This document shows positions 1 to 7,978 of a stretch of DNA of 64,000 bases, one piece after another. The stretch comes from Streptomyces sp. cf386 (GTDB lineage Bacteria; Actinomycetota; Actinomycetes; Streptomycetales; Streptomycetaceae), in the NCBI RefSeq assembly GCF_900103585.1, contig NZ_FNHV01000001.1, positions 451,326-515,325 of the forward strand, in the 5' to 3' direction. The notes under the pieces were generated by a model. The model did no database searches, was not told the DNA's origin, and worked only from the letters and a program-made list of their open reading frames with translations. The translations under genes were made by a program, and so were the position numbers. How positions within the stretch are numbered: position 1 is the stretch's first letter; each line of letters begins with the position of its first letter.

Positions 1-107
1 GAGGGACGCGTCTCGTAGTCGCGGGTCAGCAACGGCTGGGGAGCCAACTCCTCCAGCCTGGTGCCGTCGACGCCCACGGGTCCGCTCCCACCCACCTGGG
101 ACTCCAT
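1..107 (-). CDS. N-terminal fragment of an unidentified protein (cut by window edge)
   Basis: An open frame starts at an ATG at 107 on the minus strand and runs off the left edge with about 35 residues visible, containing LEELAPQPLLTRDYETRP. Codon third positions are mostly G or C, and a purine-rich GGAGGGGGC lies upstream. The family cannot be recognised from so short a piece, and no signal peptide or membrane segment is visible. It is read in the same direction as the flavoenzyme gene upstream of it, with a 115-bp gap. The frame is probably real, but the start could be elsewhere. Confidence 0.5.
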   Translation of the reverse strand, partial: MESQVGGSGPVGVDGTRLEELAPQPLLTRDYETRP

Positions 108-222
108 CTGCCTGCCGCCCCCTCCGACACTCCCCGCACCGGCGTACTACCAGTCAGTAGCCGGCAACGTCCGCGACCCTACCCCAGGGGCCCTCGGGGG
201 TGAACGACGGGGGCGAGGGAGG

Positions 223-1620
223 TCAGCCGGTCGTCGGCGGGATGTTCTGGTTGGCGTGGAAGAAGTTGTCCGGGTCGTAGGTGTGCTTCGTCGCGGCCAG
301 TCGGTCGTAGTGGCCCCGGTAGGTGGCGCGGACGCGGTCCGGACTCTCCCCTTCGCCGAGGAAGTTGATGTAGGAGCCGCCCATGGAGTACGGATGCAGG
401 TCGCTCCAGTAGTCGACGCACCACTGCCGGACCAGCCCGGCGTTGGCGGGGTCCGGGTCGATCCCGGCGATCACCGCGGACCACACGGCGTCCCGGTAGG
501 CCCAGGCCGTGTCGTCGGCACCGACCGAGTGGGCCTGCGCATCCACCGGGTACAGGTGCATCAGGGACAGCTCAGTGGGGAGGTTGTCGCCGTACTTGTG
601 GTGCACCTCGATCGAGGCGTCGGAGATCTCGTCGAGGAAGTCGCCGCGCCAGTACCACTGGTAGCCCTTGGGGATCAGCTCGTCGAACATGCCCTGGAGG
701 GCGGGGTAGGGCATGGGGGTGGTGAAGTGGAAGGCGGGCGGCGCCGGTTCGTTCACCGTGGCCAGTGCCTGCTCCAGGCGTTCACCCGCCAGGTCACCGG
801 TGTAGCACCAGACGACGCCGCACATCTTCTGCCCGTGGATCGGCTCGGGGAACGGCGGTCCGGGTGGGATGGTGAACAGGGTGAAGAAGCCGTTGAGGTC
901 CTGCGGTGCGGCCGGTAGGAACTCCCGGTACCAGCGCAGTACTTCCGGGGTGCTGTCGACCGGCCACACCGTCACCGCGACGCCAACGGTGTCCACCGGG
1001 TGCAGCCGGAACCTGAACGACGTGACGACGCCGAAGTTCCCGCCGCCGCCCCGCAGCGCCCAGAACAGCTCGGGGTGCTCCTCCTGGGACGCGGTGACGA
1101 AGGTGCCGTCGGCGAGGACGACGTCGGCGGACAGCAGGCTGTCGATGGTCAGGCCGTACTTGCGGGTCAGATGACCGTGGCCGCCGCCGAGGGTGAGGCC
1201 GCCGACGCCCGTCATCGAGATGATGCCGGACGGTACGCCCAGGCCGAACGTGTGGGCCGCGTGGTCGAGGTCGCCCAGCTGCGCGCCGCCGGCCACCTGC
1301 GCGGTCATCGTGCTCGGGTCCACACGCACCCCGCGCATCGTTGACAGGTCGAGGACGAGTCCGTCGTCGACCAGGCACAGACCCGGTCCGCTGTGCCCAC
1401 CGCCGCGCACCGCGAGCTCCACTCCGGTGTCCCTGGCGAAGGAGAGGACGGCCCGTACGTCCGCCACGTCCACGCACTGCGCGATGGCAGCGGGCCGCCG
1501 GTCGATCATGGCGTTGTAGATACTGCGGGCCTCGTCGTAACCCGGGTCCCGCGGGGTGATGACAGGCCCCCGCAGTCCCTCGCGCAAGACCTCCAGTGCC
1601 GTTCCGTCGATGCCGCCCAT
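223..1620 (-). CDS. FAD-binding oxidoreductase, berberine bridge enzyme-like (BBE) family
   Basis: A 465-residue flavoprotein. An N-terminal FAD_binding_4 (PCMH) domain spans about residues 40-210. It carries RGGGHSG with His76, the expected site of the 8-alpha-histidyl-FAD bond. The second, cysteinyl attachment site of bicovalent members is absent: the equivalent segment reads LGVPSGIISM. The C-terminal BBE motif is intact (SYINFLGEG, then FFHANQNI near the end). The family oxidises alcohols, sugars or polyketide-like substrates with O2; the substrate here is unknown. The start is ATG 1620, preceded by AGAGGGG; the frame stays open 156 bases further upstream, but that part has poor composition. 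There is no signal peptide. The gene appears monocistronic. Confidence 0.9.
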   Translation of the reverse strand: MGGIDGTALEVLREGLRGPVITPRDPGYDEARSIYNAMIDRRPAAIAQCVDVADVRAVLSFARDTGVELAVRGGGHSGPGLCLVDDGLVLDLSTMRGVRVDPSTMTAQVAGGAQLGDLDHAAHTFGLGVPSGIISMTGVGGLTLGGGHGHLTRKYGLTIDSLLSADVVLADGTFVTASQEEHPELFWALRGGGGNFGVVTSFRFRLHPVDTVGVAVTVWPVDSTPEVLRWYREFLPAAPQDLNGFFTLFTIPPGPPFPEPIHGQKMCGVVWCYTGDLAGERLEQALATVNEPAPPAFHFTTPMPYPALQGMFDELIPKGYQWYWRGDFLDEISDASIEVHHKYGDNLPTELSLMHLYPVDAQAHSVGADDTAWAYRDAVWSAVIAGIDPDPANAGLVRQWCVDYWSDLHPYSMGGSYINFLGEGESPDRVRATYRGHYDRLAATKHTYDPDNFFHANQNIPPTTG

Positions 1621-1845
1621 GGCCGGACCCCTCTTGATGAAGACGTCTGTGAAGTCGTCTGTGTGAAGACGGTGAACCGCGGACGGATGGCGGCGCCTGA
1701 CGTCCGGGCGGGCAGCGGGGGCGTGGTGCGCGGATCCGTTCGCACGTCGTGTCGATGGTCGATGTCGGCAGGACACAGCGGCCCCGCCATGTCCCAGTCT
1801 TCACCTCCCCATGGACGTCCGCACGTCGATCGGGGAAAGGGGAAA

Positions 1846-1875
1846 CGGCCCGGGGCCGCTCTCCGGCCCGGGCCG
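1846..1875 (-). terminator. GC-rich hairpin downstream of the ankyrin gene
   Basis: Nine-base arms CGGCCCGGG and CCCGGGCCG flank a 12-nt loop, 11 bp beyond the minus-strand stop at 1887. There is no U-tract, as is common for actinobacterial terminators. The position fits termination of the ankyrin gene transcript. Confidence 0.5.
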
Positions 1876-1886
1876 CCCGCCCGGCG

Positions 1887-2612
1887 TCAGGCCAACTCCT
1901 CGGCGGGCTTCGCCCCGTGATCGCGCAGCCAGGTGACCAGGGCGTCGTGGCCGGAGCGGTGGGCCGCGTCGAGGGCGGTCAGGCCGTCGTACCCGATCCA
2001 GTTGATGTCACCGCCCCGTCGCAGCAGGTAGTCGGCCATCTGCCGCTGTCCGCCGTGGCAGGCACACCACAGGGCCGAGGTGACGTCCTCCTTGGTGGGC
2101 GGCTCCGACTCGGCCGTGAAGCAGACCGCGACACGGTGGGCCTCGCCGAGGGCGGCGGCCTGCCACAGGGTGGTGCGGGCGCCGCGCTCCACCAGTCGCC
2201 GCGCGCTGTTCCACTGGCCGAAGGCCACCGCGTCCGCCAGCGGTGTGCCGTTGCCGATGACCGCGCCGTCGGCCTCGATGTCGGCGCCGAGGTCGAGCAG
2301 CGCGTCCAGGACGGGCACGTCGTCGCAGCTCGCCGCCCAGTGCAGCGGGGTCTCGCGGTGGGCGCCCGTGAAACGGGCGTTCACCTCCGCGCCCGCGGCG
2401 ACCAGCGCGGCCACCGTCCGGGGGCCGTCCGGCAGGTGGCCGGGCCAGTCGGTGACGATGTGCAGCAGGGTCCGGGCGCTCTTCATGGTGCCGAGCCGCG
2501 CCGTGACCAGCCCCGGATGCGCGGTCAGTAGTTCACGCAACGCGTCCACGTCGCCGGTGCGGATCGCCTCGCCGGCGGCGCGGGCCAGCGGAGCGGTCGT
2601 GTCGATCAGCAT
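1887..2612 (-). CDS. Ankyrin repeat protein
   Basis: A 241-residue soluble protein made almost entirely of ankyrin-type helical repeats. Recognisable units include ETPLHWAASCDDVPVLDALL, a second around NGTPLADAVAFGQWNSARRL, and a last GLTALDAAHRSGHDALVTWL. These repeats form protein-binding surfaces. No catalytic domain, signal peptide or membrane helix is visible, so it is probably a cytoplasmic adaptor or antitoxin/immunity-like protein with unknown partner. ATG 2612 was chosen because GGGAGG lies at a good distance; longer forms would read through the 29-bp repeats upstream. It follows the DUF1877 gene on the same strand and may be co-transcribed with it. Confidence 0.85.
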   Translation of the reverse strand: MLIDTTAPLARAAGEAIRTGDVDALRELLTAHPGLVTARLGTMKSARTLLHIVTDWPGHLPDGPRTVAALVAAGAEVNARFTGAHRETPLHWAASCDDVPVLDALLDLGADIEADGAVIGNGTPLADAVAFGQWNSARRLVERGARTTLWQAAALGEAHRVAVCFTAESEPPTKEDVTSALWCACHGGQRQMADYLLRRGGDINWIGYDGLTALDAAHRSGHDALVTWLRDHGAKPAEELA

Positions 2613-2624
2613 GGACCACCTCCC

Positions 2625-2690
2625 GGATTCCCCGAGAACGAATTCCTGAAAACGGATTCCTCGGAACCGGATTCCTGAAAACGGATTCCC
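2625..2690. repeat. 29-bp tandem repeat, about 2.3 copies
   Basis: Two 29-bp units begin at 2625 and 2654, and a partial third begins at 2683. Each starts with GGATTCC and the two full units end with ATTCCTGAAAAC. The array fills the gap between the ankyrin gene start and the DUF1877 stop codon, and the third unit reaches the stop. It looks like replication-slippage sequence; no function is evident. Confidence 0.75.
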
Positions 2691-3169
2691 TAGAAGCTGA
2701 AGGTCATGAACGCCCCGAGGCCGCGATCGGCCGCCTTGCCGAAGAACTCGACCAGTTCCTTGTAGCCGTCCTCGAGCCACTCCCCGCCGTCGTCGTCCCA
2801 GATGCGGGGGTACACATCCTCCTTGGTCATCTCCTCCGCGTCGTAGTGCGCCGCCACCTGCTCCCACGGGGTGGCCCGCAGTTGCCGTGCGATGGTCACG
2901 ACGTCCTCGGCGGCGTACCCGAACAGGGTCCCGTCCTCCAATATCGTGAACCCGTCCATCAGGAACTCGAGTTCCACATCGCTCTCGTCGAGCAGGAACT
3001 GGAGGCCGGCCCACATCTTGTCCAGGCCGACGTCGGGACGGTCCTGCAGCGAGTCGTCGTCGCCTTCGTCGTAGTACTCGTAGACGAAGTCATTGGCCCA
3101 ATCGGGCTCCTTCACCGCCCTGTCCAGTTCCTCCGTCGTCGCGCCGATGAACGAGATGTACATGCCCAT
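2690..3169 (-). CDS. DUF1877 family (YfbM-like) protein
   Basis: A 159-residue acidic cytoplasmic protein. The N-terminus MGMYISFIGATTEEL and the pattern of a GLDKMWAGLQFLL helix followed by FGYAAEDVVTIARQL match the DUF1877 family (E. coli YfbM). Members have a small alpha/beta fold and no assigned biochemical role; several sit in polymorphic-toxin immunity or ankyrin neighbourhoods, and an ankyrin gene follows here. ATG 3169 is the only sensible start. It is divergent from the riboswitch-controlled importer, so its promoter probably lies between 3170 and 3260. Confidence 0.85.
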   Translation of the reverse strand: MGMYISFIGATTEELDRAVKEPDWANDFVYEYYDEGDDDSLQDRPDVGLDKMWAGLQFLLDESDVELEFLMDGFTILEDGTLFGYAAEDVVTIARQLRATPWEQVAAHYDAEEMTKEDVYPRIWDDDGGEWLEDGYKELVEFFGKAADRGLGAFMTFSF

Positions 3170-3261
3170 TACAAGTATTCCCCCTGTGAACGAACCGTCC
3201 GGCCTCTTGATCGAACAACGAGGCCGAGTGTTCCACAGGGCACTGACAACCGGGTTGAGCT

Positions 3262-3470
3262 CCCTCTGTTACGCTCCCCGGGCCTCCCGCGGGGGAAGTC
3301 CGGTGAGAGCCCGGCGCTGACCCGCAACGGTGTGCGTGAGGACCTGGTCGTCCGTCGCGCGAGCCCGATCGCCCGTGGTTGGCGCGACCCGTTGACTGCT
3401 CGCCGAGGACTGCGAGGGGGGACCGCGCGGCCGGCACGGTCGTTCGGGCTGTCTCTCTGCCAGAGGTTCA
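3262..3470 (+). ncRNA. Cobalamin riboswitch
   Basis: The leader contains the conserved cobalamin-riboswitch core in order: GGGGAAGTCCGGTGAGAGCC at about 3291-3310, CCGGCGCTGACCCGCAACGG (the B12-box region, 3311-3330), then GAGCCCGATCGCCCG at 3361. Further pairing elements run toward 3470. The aptamer sits directly in front of a FecCD-type permease gene, the usual target class. The likely mechanism is adenosylcobalamin binding that blocks access to the permease ribosome site at about 3486-3491. Outer boundaries are approximate because they were judged from motifs, not folding. Confidence 0.85.
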
Positions 3471-3502
3471 CAGGCGGCCCCAGGCGAAGGACCACCCCGC
3501 CC

Positions 3503-4588
3503 GTGCACCGAAGTCCGCCCCGGATACCGGCATCTCCACCACGAACCAGTACGTCACGCGTGCCCGTGCTGCCGCTCGCCCTGGGACTGGGGCTGCTGCT
3601 GCTCGTCTCCCTCGTGTGCGGCGTCGGGCTCGGAGCCGCCGGAATCGGGTGGGGCGATGTCTTCCGGCTGCTCGGGGCCGGGTTGACCGGCGGGACCATC
3701 GACGCCCGGGACGTCGCCTCGTACACCATCGTCTGGGAGATCCGGCTGCCGCGCGTCGTGCTCGGCGCGATCGTCGGGGCCGGGCTCGCGGCCGTCGGGG
3801 TGGCCGTGCAGGCGATGGTGCGCAACGCGCTCGCCGATCCGTTCGTGCTGGGCATCTCCTCCGGCGCCGCGGTGGGCGCCAACGCGGTGATCCTGCTGGG
3901 CGCGTTCGCGGGGCTGGGGGTGTGGGCGCTGTCCCTGTCCGCCTTCGCGTCGGCGCTCGCGGCGATGGCGCTGGTGTACACCGTGGCCCGCTCACCGCAC
4001 GGGCTCACCCCGCTGCGGCTGATCCTGACCGGGACGGCACTGGCGTACGGCTTCGAGGCCGTCACCACCGTCATGGTGTTCGGCGCGGCCCGGGGCGAGG
4101 CCGCCCGGTCGGCGATGATGTGGCTGCTGGGGAGCCTGGGCGGCGCGACCTGGGCTCAAGTACCGCTGGCCGCGGTGACCGTGGCGGCCGGATGGGCGTG
4201 GCTGCGCTGGCGGGCCGAATCGCTGAACGCCCTCGCCATGGGGGACGAGACGTCGGCCGCGCTCGGCGTCCGGCCGACGCTGCTGCGCAGGGAGTTGTTC
4301 CTCGTCACCGCCGCCGTGACCGGGACCGTGGTCGCGGTCAGCGGGGCCATCGGGTTCGTCGGGCTGATGGTGCCGCATGTCGTGCGGATGCTGGTCGGCG
4401 CCGATCACCGGCGGGTGCTGGCCGTGGCGCCGCTCGCCGGAGCCGTGCTGCTCGTGTGGGCCGACCTGCTGTCCCGGCTCCTGCTCGCCCCCGCCGAGCT
4501 GCCCGTCGGTGTGATCACGGCCGTCGTCGGGGTCCCCGCGTTCCTGGTGCTGATGCGGCGCGGCGGCTACGCGTTCGGGGGCCGGTGA
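3503..4588 (+). CDS. btuC: FecCD-type ABC permease, probable cobalamin importer
   Basis: A 361-residue polytopic membrane protein of the BtuC/FecCD family with about ten membrane segments. Family marks are RLPRVVLGAIVGAGLA, ADPFVLGISSGAAVGA, the cytoplasmic coupling segment with ALAMGDETSAALGV, and GFVGLMVPHVVRML. It forms the translocation channel for the ATPase and lipoprotein encoded next. GTG 3503 is favoured because AAGGA ends 11 bases upstream; a second GTG at 3560 lacks a ribosome site. The preceding cobalamin riboswitch is the main reason to call B12, rather than iron-siderophore, as substrate. It ends two bases before the next ATG, so translation is probably coupled. Confidence 0.88.
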   Translation: MHRSPPRIPASPPRTSTSRVPVLPLALGLGLLLLVSLVCGVGLGAAGIGWGDVFRLLGAGLTGGTIDARDVASYTIVWEIRLPRVVLGAIVGAGLAAVGVAVQAMVRNALADPFVLGISSGAAVGANAVILLGAFAGLGVWALSLSAFASALAAMALVYTVARSPHGLTPLRLILTGTALAYGFEAVTTVMVFGAARGEAARSAMMWLLGSLGGATWAQVPLAAVTVAAGWAWLRWRAESLNALAMGDETSAALGVRPTLLRRELFLVTAAVTGTVVAVSGAIGFVGLMVPHVVRMLVGADHRRVLAVAPLAGAVLLVWADLLSRLLLAPAELPVGVITAVVGVPAFLVLMRRGGYAFGGR

Positions 4589-4590
4589 CC

Positions 4591-5373
4591 ATGCGGCTCG
4601 ACATCGAGGGCGTCACGGTCGAGGCCGCCGGGGCACGGCTGGTCGACGACATCCGACTCGCCGTGGACAGCGGGGCGTTCGTCGGGCTCGTCGGCCCGAA
4701 CGGCAGCGGCAAGTCCACGCTGCTGCGCTGTGTGTACCGGGCGCTGCGTCCGGCCGGCGGCGTGGTGCGGCTGGACGGGGACGACGTACACGCCATGGCG
4801 CCCCGGGCCGCCGCGCGGGTACTGGCGGCGCTGCCCCAGGAGTCGGCGGCCGAGTTCGACTTCACGGTCGCCGAGGTCGTGGCCATGGGACGGCTGCCGC
4901 ACCGGGACCGTACGGCCGCCTCCGACCGGGAGATCTGCGCCGCCGCCATGGAGCGCACCGGCGTCGCCCAGCTCGCCGACCGCGGGTTCCTCGCCCTGTC
5001 CGGCGGCGAGAAGCAGCGCGTGCTCATCGCCCGCGCGCTCGCCCAGCAGCCGAAGGTACTCGTCCTGGACGAGCCCACCAACCACCTCGACATCGCCCAC
5101 CAGTTGGACGTGCTGTCCCTGGTGCGGGCCGATGGCCTGACCGTGCTGGCCGCCCTGCACGACCTCAATCTGGCCGCCGCGCACTGCGACGTCCTGTACG
5201 TCGTCGCCGGCGGCCGGGTCGTCGCCTCGGGCCCGCCGCACGAAGTCCTCCGCCCCGACCTGCTCGCCGAGGTGTTCGGGGTCCGTGCCCATCCGGTACG
5301 GCACCCGGAGACCGGCGCGGTCCAGCTCCTGTTCGACCTCCTCCCCCAAGGATCCACATGCGCAAGCTCATAG
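4591..5373 (+). CDS. btuD: ABC transporter ATPase, probable cobalamin importer
   Basis: A 260-residue ATP-binding protein of the FepC/BtuD class. It has Walker A GPNGSGKST, a Q-loop (LPQES), signature LSGGEKQRV, Walker B VLVLDEPTNH and switch LHDLN. It powers the permease encoded upstream. ATG 4591 follows the permease stop by two bases; an in-frame GTG at 4585 overlaps that stop and is also possible. The end overlaps the binding-protein start by 16 bases. It is strikingly similar to the ATPase at 12889-13740 (shared REVV/AEVVAMGR and LLAEVFGVRA segments), so the two importers in this window look like paralogues. Confidence 0.9.
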   Translation: MRLDIEGVTVEAAGARLVDDIRLAVDSGAFVGLVGPNGSGKSTLLRCVYRALRPAGGVVRLDGDDVHAMAPRAAARVLAALPQESAAEFDFTVAEVVAMGRLPHRDRTAASDREICAAAMERTGVAQLADRGFLALSGGEKQRVLIARALAQQPKVLVLDEPTNHLDIAHQLDVLSLVRADGLTVLAALHDLNLAAAHCDVLYVVAGGRVVASGPPHEVLRPDLLAEVFGVRAHPVRHPETGAVQLLFDLLPQGSTCASS

Positions 5374-6362
5374 CCACCGCCCTCTGCCTCGCCGCGACGG
5401 TCACCGCGACCGGCTGCGGAGCCACGGTGGAGAAGTCGGCGGACGCCAAGTCCGAAGCGGTCACGCTCACCAACTGCGGCCGGAAGGTCACCTACGACGC
5501 GGTGCCCGAGCGCGTCGTCACCAACGACGTCGGCATCACCGAGCTGATGTTCGCCCTCGGACTCGAGGACCGCATGGCCGGGTTCGCCATGCCGGACGAC
5601 AAGGGCGATCTGACCGACGTCCCCTGGAAGGACGGCTACGACAAGGTCCAGTGGCTGTCGAAGGACCAGCTCACCAAGGAGAACGTCCTCGACGCCCGCG
5701 CCGACCTCGTCTTCGCCGGCTGGAACTACGGCTTCCGCCAGGACGGCGGCTTCACCCCCGACGCCCTGAAGAAGCTCGGCATCCCCTCGTACGTCCTCAC
5801 CGAGTCCTGCCTCAACGGCCATACGGAGACCTCGCGCGGCATCATGCCGCCCCTGGACGCCCTGTACGCCGACCTCACCAACCTGGGGAAGCTGTTCGGG
5901 GTGGAGAAGCGGGCCGCCACTCTGATCGCCGACTTCAAGAAGCAGATCGCCGAGGTGCAGACGAAGGCACCCACGGGCGCCGACCGGCCGAAGGTGTTCC
6001 TGTACGACAGCGGACAGGACCAGCCCTTCACCTCCGGCCGCTACGCCACCCCCGAGCAGATCATCAGCAAGGCCGGCGGGATCAACGTCATGCACGACGT
6101 CCAGGACTCCTGGACCACCGCGGGCTGGGAGAGCGTCGTCCAGCGCGACCCCGACGTCATCGTGATCTGCGACTACGGCGATGTGAGCGCCGAACAGAAG
6201 AAGAAGTTCCTGCTCTCCTACGCGCCCCTGCGGAACGTCTCCGCCGTCAAGCACAAGCGGATCTTCGTCCTCGACTACGTCGACCTGGTCGAGAGCCCCC
6301 GCAACCCGTCGGCCATCGCCCGCCTCGGCGCCTATCTGCGGACGGTGGCCGAGGAGCGCTGA
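5358..6362 (+). CDS. btuF: Substrate-binding lipoprotein of the probable cobalamin importer
   Basis: A 334-residue secreted lipoprotein. The signal peptide ends in TVTATGC with Cys20 as lipidation site. It has a two-lobed periplasmic-binding fold of the BtuF/FhuD class; PERVVTNDVGITELMFALG and DVIVICDYG are typical. It would capture the ligand outside the cell for the permease and ATPase upstream, in a riboswitch-controlled operon. ATG 5358 overlaps the ATPase gene. The 3' end overlaps the convergent isonitrile synthase gene by 31 bp, so no conventional terminator fits between them. A heme or siderophore ligand cannot be excluded from sequence. Confidence 0.88.
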   Translation: MRKLIATALCLAATVTATGCGATVEKSADAKSEAVTLTNCGRKVTYDAVPERVVTNDVGITELMFALGLEDRMAGFAMPDDKGDLTDVPWKDGYDKVQWLSKDQLTKENVLDARADLVFAGWNYGFRQDGGFTPDALKKLGIPSYVLTESCLNGHTETSRGIMPPLDALYADLTNLGKLFGVEKRAATLIADFKKQIAEVQTKAPTGADRPKVFLYDSGQDQPFTSGRYATPEQIISKAGGINVMHDVQDSWTTAGWESVVQRDPDVIVICDYGDVSAEQKKKFLLSYAPLRNVSAVKHKRIFVLDYVDLVESPRNPSAIARLGAYLRTVAEER

Positions 6363-7396
6363 CCGCCGGCGCCGGACCGCTCGAAGTGGCTCGGCCTCCC
6401 GTCGCGGTGGACCAGCCGACCGAGAGTCTCCGCCCGCGCGCGCGGCATGAGGGTCCAACCGCCATCGGGCTCGCGCAGGGCGGCCGAGTGCCAGGGAGTG
6501 GTCCAGGCGTCGGGTGCGTCGAGCAGTCGGATGCCGAACTTGGCGGCACCGGCCGGCTGGGGGTGGATCGACAGGCGTACGGCGCGCGGGTGGTGGTCTG
6601 CGATCAGTGCGCCCCAGGCACGGCTGCGCTGGATGACGCCGTACGCCCGTCTGCGGCACTCGCGTTGGAGCGCGGAGCGGGTGCCGGGGAAGTCGGCCGT
6701 GTCCTCGACGAGGAAGCGGGTGATGCCCCGGTACAGCGCGAGGGTGGGGGCGTCGGTGCGGACCTCGGCCCGCAGGGCCTCCAGGGTGGGGGCGTAGCGG
6801 TCGTGGACGTGGGCGCGTTTGGTGGCGTGGGGGAGGTCGTCGCCGAGGACGTCGCGCAGGTCGAAGACGGAGAGGCGGTCCAGGTCCGACTCCCGTATCA
6901 GCGCGCGTAGTTCGTCCGCGTATGCGTCTATGTGGTCGTCGGGGACGCGGATCAGGTCGCCGAAGACATGGCCGTCGGAGCAGATGACGACATGGGCGCC
7001 GGGCGGGTGGATCCGCTCGATCCGCCTGCACAGCGTGTCCAGGAACGCGAGGGAGAGGCGTTCGCCCATGTCGGGGAGGTGGCCCAGGGTCTTGGCCGGG
7101 TTGGGTGACTTGCAGGGGAAGCCGGGCAGGGTGAAGGCGATGGGGGCGCCCTCGCGGACGAAGTCGGTGATCCTGCGCAGCTGCCGGGGGAACGCCTCGG
7201 CCGGGGCGCGGGTCTGGTCGGTCGTGCGGTGGTGGGGCAGGAGCAGGTTCAGTATCTGCGCGCTGGTGGACTCTGCCTGGGCGACGCCGACGGTCTCGGC
7301 CTGCGCGACGCCGACGGTCTCGGCCTGCGCGCCGGTGGTCCTGGTCTGCGCACCGGCCGTCTTGGGGAGGGTGTCCGGTGCGGTCGTCAGCGACAT
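6332..7396 (-). CDS. Isonitrile (isocyanide) synthase, DIT1/PvcA family
   Basis: A 354-residue protein of the Dit1/PvcA/IsnA family, which converts an amino-acid amine plus ribulose-5-phosphate into an isonitrile. Diagnostic is GFPCKSPNPAKTLGHLPDMG at about residues 92-111, followed by VVICSDGHVFGDLI and SVFDLRDVL, all well preserved. Residues 23-46 hold two and a half copies of an eight-residue repeat (AQAETVGV) encoded by 24-bp DNA repeats, so the N-terminus is variable. ATG 7396 was chosen because GAGGAGA lies just upstream. The PvcB-type iron/2-oxoglutarate oxygenase that often accompanies this enzyme is absent; a P450 is encoded upstream on the same strand. It is the last gene of the minus-strand locus. 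The substrate amino acid cannot be told. Confidence 0.88.
   Translation of the reverse strand: MSLTTAPDTLPKTAGAQTRTTGAQAETVGVAQAETVGVAQAESTSAQILNLLLPHHRTTDQTRAPAEAFPRQLRRITDFVREGAPIAFTLPGFPCKSPNPAKTLGHLPDMGERLSLAFLDTLCRRIERIHPPGAHVVICSDGHVFGDLIRVPDDHIDAYADELRALIRESDLDRLSVFDLRDVLGDDLPHATKRAHVHDRYAPTLEALRAEVRTDAPTLALYRGITRFLVEDTADFPGTRSALQRECRRRAYGVIQRSRAWGALIADHHPRAVRLSIHPQPAGAAKFGIRLLDAPDAWTTPWHSAALREPDGGWTLMPRARAETLGRLVHRDGRPSHFERSGAGGQRSSATVRR
7271..7331. repeat. 24-bp tandem repeats inside the isonitrile synthase 5' coding region
   Basis: CGGTCTCGGCCTGCGCGACG begins at 7291 and again at 7315 with period 24; a diverged copy precedes it from 7271. Because 24 is a multiple of three, copy number changes the protein N-terminus without a frameshift. 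The period equals that of the neighbouring intergenic array at 7580-7975. Confidence 0.8.
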
Positions 7397-7459
7397 GTCG
7401 TCTCTCCTCGGGTCGTGCGGGCATGGCGGCATGGCGCCGGGGCGGGCCAGGCGCTGTTG

Positions 7460-7975
7460 GTCGGGGTGCGGTGGGTGGAGTGCGGTGGTGTGGGGTGCGG
7501 TGGTGTGGGGTGCGGCGGCGTGGGCAGGCTGGGGTGGGATCAGTCGGCGGCGGGGGCAAGCCGAAGGCGGGGGGAGGAATCAGCCGAGGGGCGGGCCAGG
7601 ACCAGCCGGGAGGCCGGGACCGGGCAAGCAGCAAAGCCGGGCCGGGTGAGCAGGGAGGCCGGGGACTGGACCAGCGGGGAGGCCGGGGCCGGGCAAGCCG
7701 CGAGACCGAAGCCAGTCCAAGCCCGGCGGCCGGGGCTTGGACCAGCCACGAGGCCGAGCGCCAAATCCGACCGGCAGGCCGACCCCGGGACCAGCCGCGA
7801 GGCCGAAGGCCAAGGCCAAGGCCAACCGGGACGCCGAGCCCAGGACCTGCCGGACGCGGGGCCGAGACCAACCGAAAGCCACGGCCAAGACCAACCCGGC
7901 CCGGAGGGCCGAGCCCCACCCGGCCCGGAGGGCCAAGCCCGACCGGGACGCCGAGGCCAAGACCAGCCTTCCTCG
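7460..7975. repeat. Degenerate GC-rich tandem repeat region between the P450 and isonitrile synthase genes
   Basis: This 580-bp gap holds no convincing gene. The left part (about 7468-7525) has three near-copies of a 15-bp GTGCGGTGGTGTGGG-type unit. From about 7580 to 7975 the sequence is a degenerate array of roughly 24-bp units built on a GCCG(G/A)G...GGACCAGCCGCGAG theme, about 15 copies. Open frames exist on both strands only because the units contain no stops; they read as low-complexity Gly/Pro/Ala/Arg, have no convincing start and match nothing recognisable. The array separates the P450 from the isonitrile synthase, which breaks the otherwise tight gene spacing. Confidence 0.7.
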
Positions 7976-7978
7976 GCC

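Noticed and set aside
61-918. Plus-strand frame opposite the berberine-bridge-like gene
   Set aside because: Antisense shadow; the minus-strand protein has clear FAD and BBE motifs.
7580-7960. Ala/Gly/Pro-rich frame in the intergenic array
   Set aside because: Consists only of repeat units, has no ribosome site and matches no recognisable family.
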